64,000 nucleotides of DNA from Thaumasiovibrio sp047250365 (lineage in GTDB: Bacteria; Pseudomonadota; Gammaproteobacteria; Enterobacterales; Vibrionaceae), in the NCBI RefSeq assembly GCF_047250365.1, contig NZ_JBLBVL010000002.1:1-64000 (forward strand), read 5' to 3'. Under the pieces are notes generated by a model that did no database searches, was not told the origin of the DNA, and saw only the letters and a program-made list of their open reading frames with translations. Positions 61,692-64,000 of this stretch are shown here, one piece after another (the first letter of the stretch is position 1; each line of letters begins with the position of its first letter). Position numbers and translations under genes: made by a program.

Positions 61692-62708
61692 TTATTGAAC
61701 AAAAGGCTTAAAGCCTTCCGACATATAAGATTCAAAACCGTCATCTGTCTTTTTAATTAGATAGACTTTAAGGCCGTATTCTTCTGCGATTGCCATCGCG
61801 TCTTCTGGTCCTGCCACCATCAAACCTGTTGCTAACGCATCAGCCGTCATACTCGATGGGTCGATAACCGTCACGGAGACCAAACGATGATTAATCGGCT
61901 TTCCTGTTTGTGGATCAATAGAATGTGAGTAGCGGATACCATCACGTTCATAATAGTTGCGATAGTCGCCAGATGTCGCAATCGCATTCTCACCAACGGT
62001 GATCACTTCTTGAACCGCGCGTCCCTCTTCTACCGGTTTTTCGATAGCAATACGCCAAGGTACACCTTCGCCATTGTTACCTTTAATCCGCAATTCACCA
62101 CCAATTTCAACTAAGTAATTGTGTACACCGAGGGTTTCCAAATACTCAGCCACAACATCTACGCCATAGCCTTTAGCAATCGATGACAAATCAACATACA
62201 ACTCAGGAATCGTTTTGGTCAGCATAGTTCCATTCACTGCCAGCTTCTCTATTCCAGTCATTGATCTGCGCTGTGCTAATTCCTCATCAGTTGGGATAAG
62301 TTCAGGTTTAGCGTCAGGGCCAAAACCCCATAAATTAACTAAAGGGCCAACAGTGACATCGAGTGCACCACGGGTGACATCACTTACACGAATCGCTTCT
62401 TTAACGACCTTAGCTGTCGCTTCCGATACTGCAAACGGTTCAGCCGTTTGGTGTTGATTGAAACGTGAAAGCTCAGAGTGGGGGCGATAGGTCGACATCT
62501 GATCATTAACCAACTCAAGTGCGGCATCAATCTCAGCTTGTATCGCCTCACTACTCGGCAAGCCATCCTGAGCGACATACTTTATGACGTAGTAGGTACC
62601 CATGGTATTACCGTCAATCTGTACTAATGCAGGACGTTGTTTACCACACGCCACCACGCTTATCGCCAGCATTAAGATCACTAAAGGTTTGATTAGCTTA
62701 GAATACAT
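61692..62708 (-). CDS. apbE: FAD:protein FMN transferase ApbE
   Basis: The 338-residue lipoprotein has lipobox VVAC (Cys21) and transfers FMN to Thr residues of NqrB and NqrC. Conserved blocks are GTYYVIKYV, SSIAKGYGVDVVAEYL, HSIDPQTGKPI and the metal-binding DALATGLMV. AAGGAA precedes the ATG. It lies downstream of nqrF behind a terminator. Confidence 0.96.
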   Translation of the reverse strand: MYSKLIKPLVILMLAISVVACGKQRPALVQIDGNTMGTYYVIKYVAQDGLPSSEAIQAEIDAALELVNDQMSTYRPHSELSRFNQHQTAEPFAVSEATAKVVKEAIRVSDVTRGALDVTVGPLVNLWGFGPDAKPELIPTDEELAQRRSMTGIEKLAVNGTMLTKTIPELYVDLSSIAKGYGVDVVAEYLETLGVHNYLVEIGGELRIKGNNGEGVPWRIAIEKPVEEGRAVQEVITVGENAIATSGDYRNYYERDGIRYSHSIDPQTGKPINHRLVSVTVIDPSSMTADALATGLMVAGPEDAMAIAEEYGLKVYLIKKTDDGFESYMSEGFKPFVQ

Positions 62709-62732
62709 TTATGCTTCCTTTATGACGAAAAA

Positions 62733-62756
62733 GGCTGATCGTCAACACGATCAGCC
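62733..62756 (-). terminator. Terminator after nqrF
   Basis: GGCTGATCGT (62733-62742) and ACGATCAGCC (62747-62756) form a ten-base stem with a four-base loop. On the minus strand TTTTT follows. Confidence 0.88.
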
Positions 62757-62784
62757 AATAGTGATTGGTCTGGTTTAGCAGTGA

Positions 62785-64000
62785 TTAGCCGCCAAAGTCA
62801 TCCAGAAGGATGTTCTCATCCTCAACACCAAGGTCTTTCAGCATGCCGATAACAGCCGCGTTCATCATTGGTGGACCACACATGTAGTACTCACAATCTT
62901 CAGGCGCTTCGTGATCTTTCAAGTAGTTCTCGTAGATCACGTTATGAATAAAGCCGGTGTAACCATCCCAGTTATCTTCTGGTAGTGGATCAGACAGAGC
63001 AACATGCCACTCGAAGTTGTCGTTATCTGCTGCAAGCGTATCGAAATCTTCAATGTAGAACATTTCACGCTTAGAGCGAGCACCGTACCAATAAGTCATC
63101 TTACGCTTAGATTTCAGGCGTAGAAGCTGGTCGAAGATGTGCGAACGCATAGGTGCCATACCAGCACCACCACCGATAAAGACCATCTCGTTGTCAGTTT
63201 CTTTTGCAAAGAACTCACCGAATGGGCCTGAAATCGTACAAGTGTCACCTTCTTTTAGTGACCAAATGTAAGAAGACATCACGCCTGGAGGCGCGTCAGG
63301 GTTATTTGGCGGCGGCGTAGCAATACGCACGTTTAGCTTAATAAGCCCTTTCTCTTCTGGGTACGATGCCATTGAGTAAGCGCGGATCGAGTGCTCTTTA
63401 ACAATCGACTCAAAGCGGAACAAGTCAAACTTATCCCAATCTTCACGGTACTCTTCTGGTACATCAAAATCTGAGTATTTAATGTGATGTGGTTCAGCTT
63501 CGATCTGAATGTAGCCACCCGCACGGAATGGAACTTCTTCACCTTCAGGAATTTTAAGCACCAGCTCTTTAATGAAAGTGGCTTCATTATCGTTCGAGAT
63601 AACTTCACATTCCCACTTCTTAACACCAAAGATCTCTTCTGGTAGCTCAATTTCCATATCAGATTTAACGGCAACCTGACAGGCTAGACGCTCACCTTCA
63701 CGAGCTTCACCCTTTGTGATGTGATCCAGTTCGGTTGGTAGAATATCACCACCGCCTGATTTCACTTTCACACGGCACTGACCACAAGAGCCACCACCAC
63801 CACACGCAGATGAAACAAAAATGCCTGCACCCGCCATTGCGCCCAGAAGCTTGTCACCCGGAGAGGTAATAAATGCTTTTTCTGGATCGCCATTTACTGA
63901 GATAGTCACATCACCTGATGGAACCAGCTTTGATTTAGCGAACAGAATCACTAAAACCAATGCCAGGATAATCAGAGTGAACATCACTACGCCAAGAATA
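62785..64000 (-). CDS. nqrF: Na+-translocating NADH:quinone reductase subunit F (5' end outside window)
   Basis: About 405 residues are visible. The reading frame continues to the window edge as ILGVVMFTLIIL, so the true start lies beyond 64000. It has an N-terminal membrane segment, a 2Fe-2S ferredoxin domain (SSACGGGGSCGQCRVKV with a later Cys) and an FAD/NADH-binding reductase domain with RAYSMASYPEE and GGGAGMAPMRSH. It takes electrons from NADH and starts the chain of the sodium pump. It is normally the last gene of nqrABCDEF. Confidence 0.97.
   Translation of the reverse strand, partial: ILGVVMFTLIILALVLVILFAKSKLVPSGDVTISVNGDPEKAFITSPGDKLLGAMAGAGIFVSSACGGGGSCGQCRVKVKSGGGDILPTELDHITKGEAREGERLACQVAVKSDMEIELPEEIFGVKKWECEVISNDNEATFIKELVLKIPEGEEVPFRAGGYIQIEAEPHHIKYSDFDVPEEYREDWDKFDLFRFESIVKEHSIRAYSMASYPEEKGLIKLNVRIATPPPNNPDAPPGVMSSYIWSLKEGDTCTISGPFGEFFAKETDNEMVFIGGGAGMAPMRSHIFDQLLRLKSKRKMTYWYGARSKREMFYIEDFDTLAADNDNFEWHVALSDPLPEDNWDGYTGFIHNVIYENYLKDHEAPEDCEYYMCGPPMMNAAVIGMLKDLGVEDENILLDDFGG

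Noticed and set aside
1..64000. CRISPR arrays, rRNA and tRNA genes, prophage
   Set aside because: No regular spaced repeats, rRNA stretches, tRNA cloverleaf sequences or phage structural genes were recognised anywhere in the window.

Overview
The window looks like a chromosomal segment of a gammaproteobacterium of the family Vibrionaceae. The evidence is nqrF-apbE-nqrM, the crr-ptsI-ptsH-cysK-cysZ/zipA-lig block, proBA-crl-frsA-gpt, a napFDAGHBC operon, and a stretch of attC-bounded gene cassettes of superintegron type. Genus and species cannot be fixed from sequence reading alone.

Layout. (1) 1-2.5 kb: the tail of an integron cassette array. Three cassettes each end in a foldable attC site (1030-1134, 1609-1705, 2381-2478) and carry a DUF4917 protein, a 4-fold beta-flower protein with an Ile-Pro tail, and an unrecognised protein. 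(2) 2.8-8.3 kb: accessory genes. These are a stand-alone AHH-type HNH nuclease with an overlapping immunity-like gene, a ChbG/YdjC deacetylase, a GNAT acetyltransferase, an IS110 transposase remnant, a DUF5071 gene, lipocalin Blc and an S24-type repressor with a large upstream dyad. (3) 8.5-14.3 kb: a secreted serine hydrolase of the beta-lactamase fold and two secreted surface-type proteins (beta-helix and DUF11-like). (4) 14.6-23.9 kb: anaerobic respiration. A ferredoxin, a TorD-type chaperone and two tandem dmsABC operons lie here. dmsB, dmsC and the dmsA ends are almost identical between copies, while the catalytic cores differ. (5) 24.2-30.4 kb: a small membrane protein, a NifW-like protein, an MFS transporter, gltX, two small secreted or DUF proteins and a porin. 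(6) 30.9-38.9 kb: an NAD-dependent DNA ligase of divergent sequence, zipA, cysZ, cysK and the PTS operon ptsH-ptsI-crr. (7) 39-47.9 kb: a Dyp-type peroxidase, small conserved proteins and the complete periplasmic nitrate reductase operon. (8) 48.3-64 kb: core genes yffB, dapE, an M15 peptidase, proBA, crl, frsA, gpt, a purine permease with three PurR-like boxes, a small unannotated minus-strand transcription unit, pepD, dinB with a LexA box, nqrM, apbE and the 3' part of nqrF.

How the genes work together. The window is rich in alternative electron-transport modules: two DMSO-reductase-type enzymes with their chaperone, Nap, and the Na+-NQR maturation factors ApbE (flavin transfer) and NqrM. 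The PTS block combines sugar uptake with the usual cysteine synthesis neighbours. The accessory region at the left end has mobile and competition-type genes. The most unusual observations are the homogenised dmsABC duplication with a torD relic, the divergent ligase at the usual ligA position, the small ORF/RNA unit at 58.15-58.5 kb, and the stand-alone AHH nuclease/immunity pair beside the integron.
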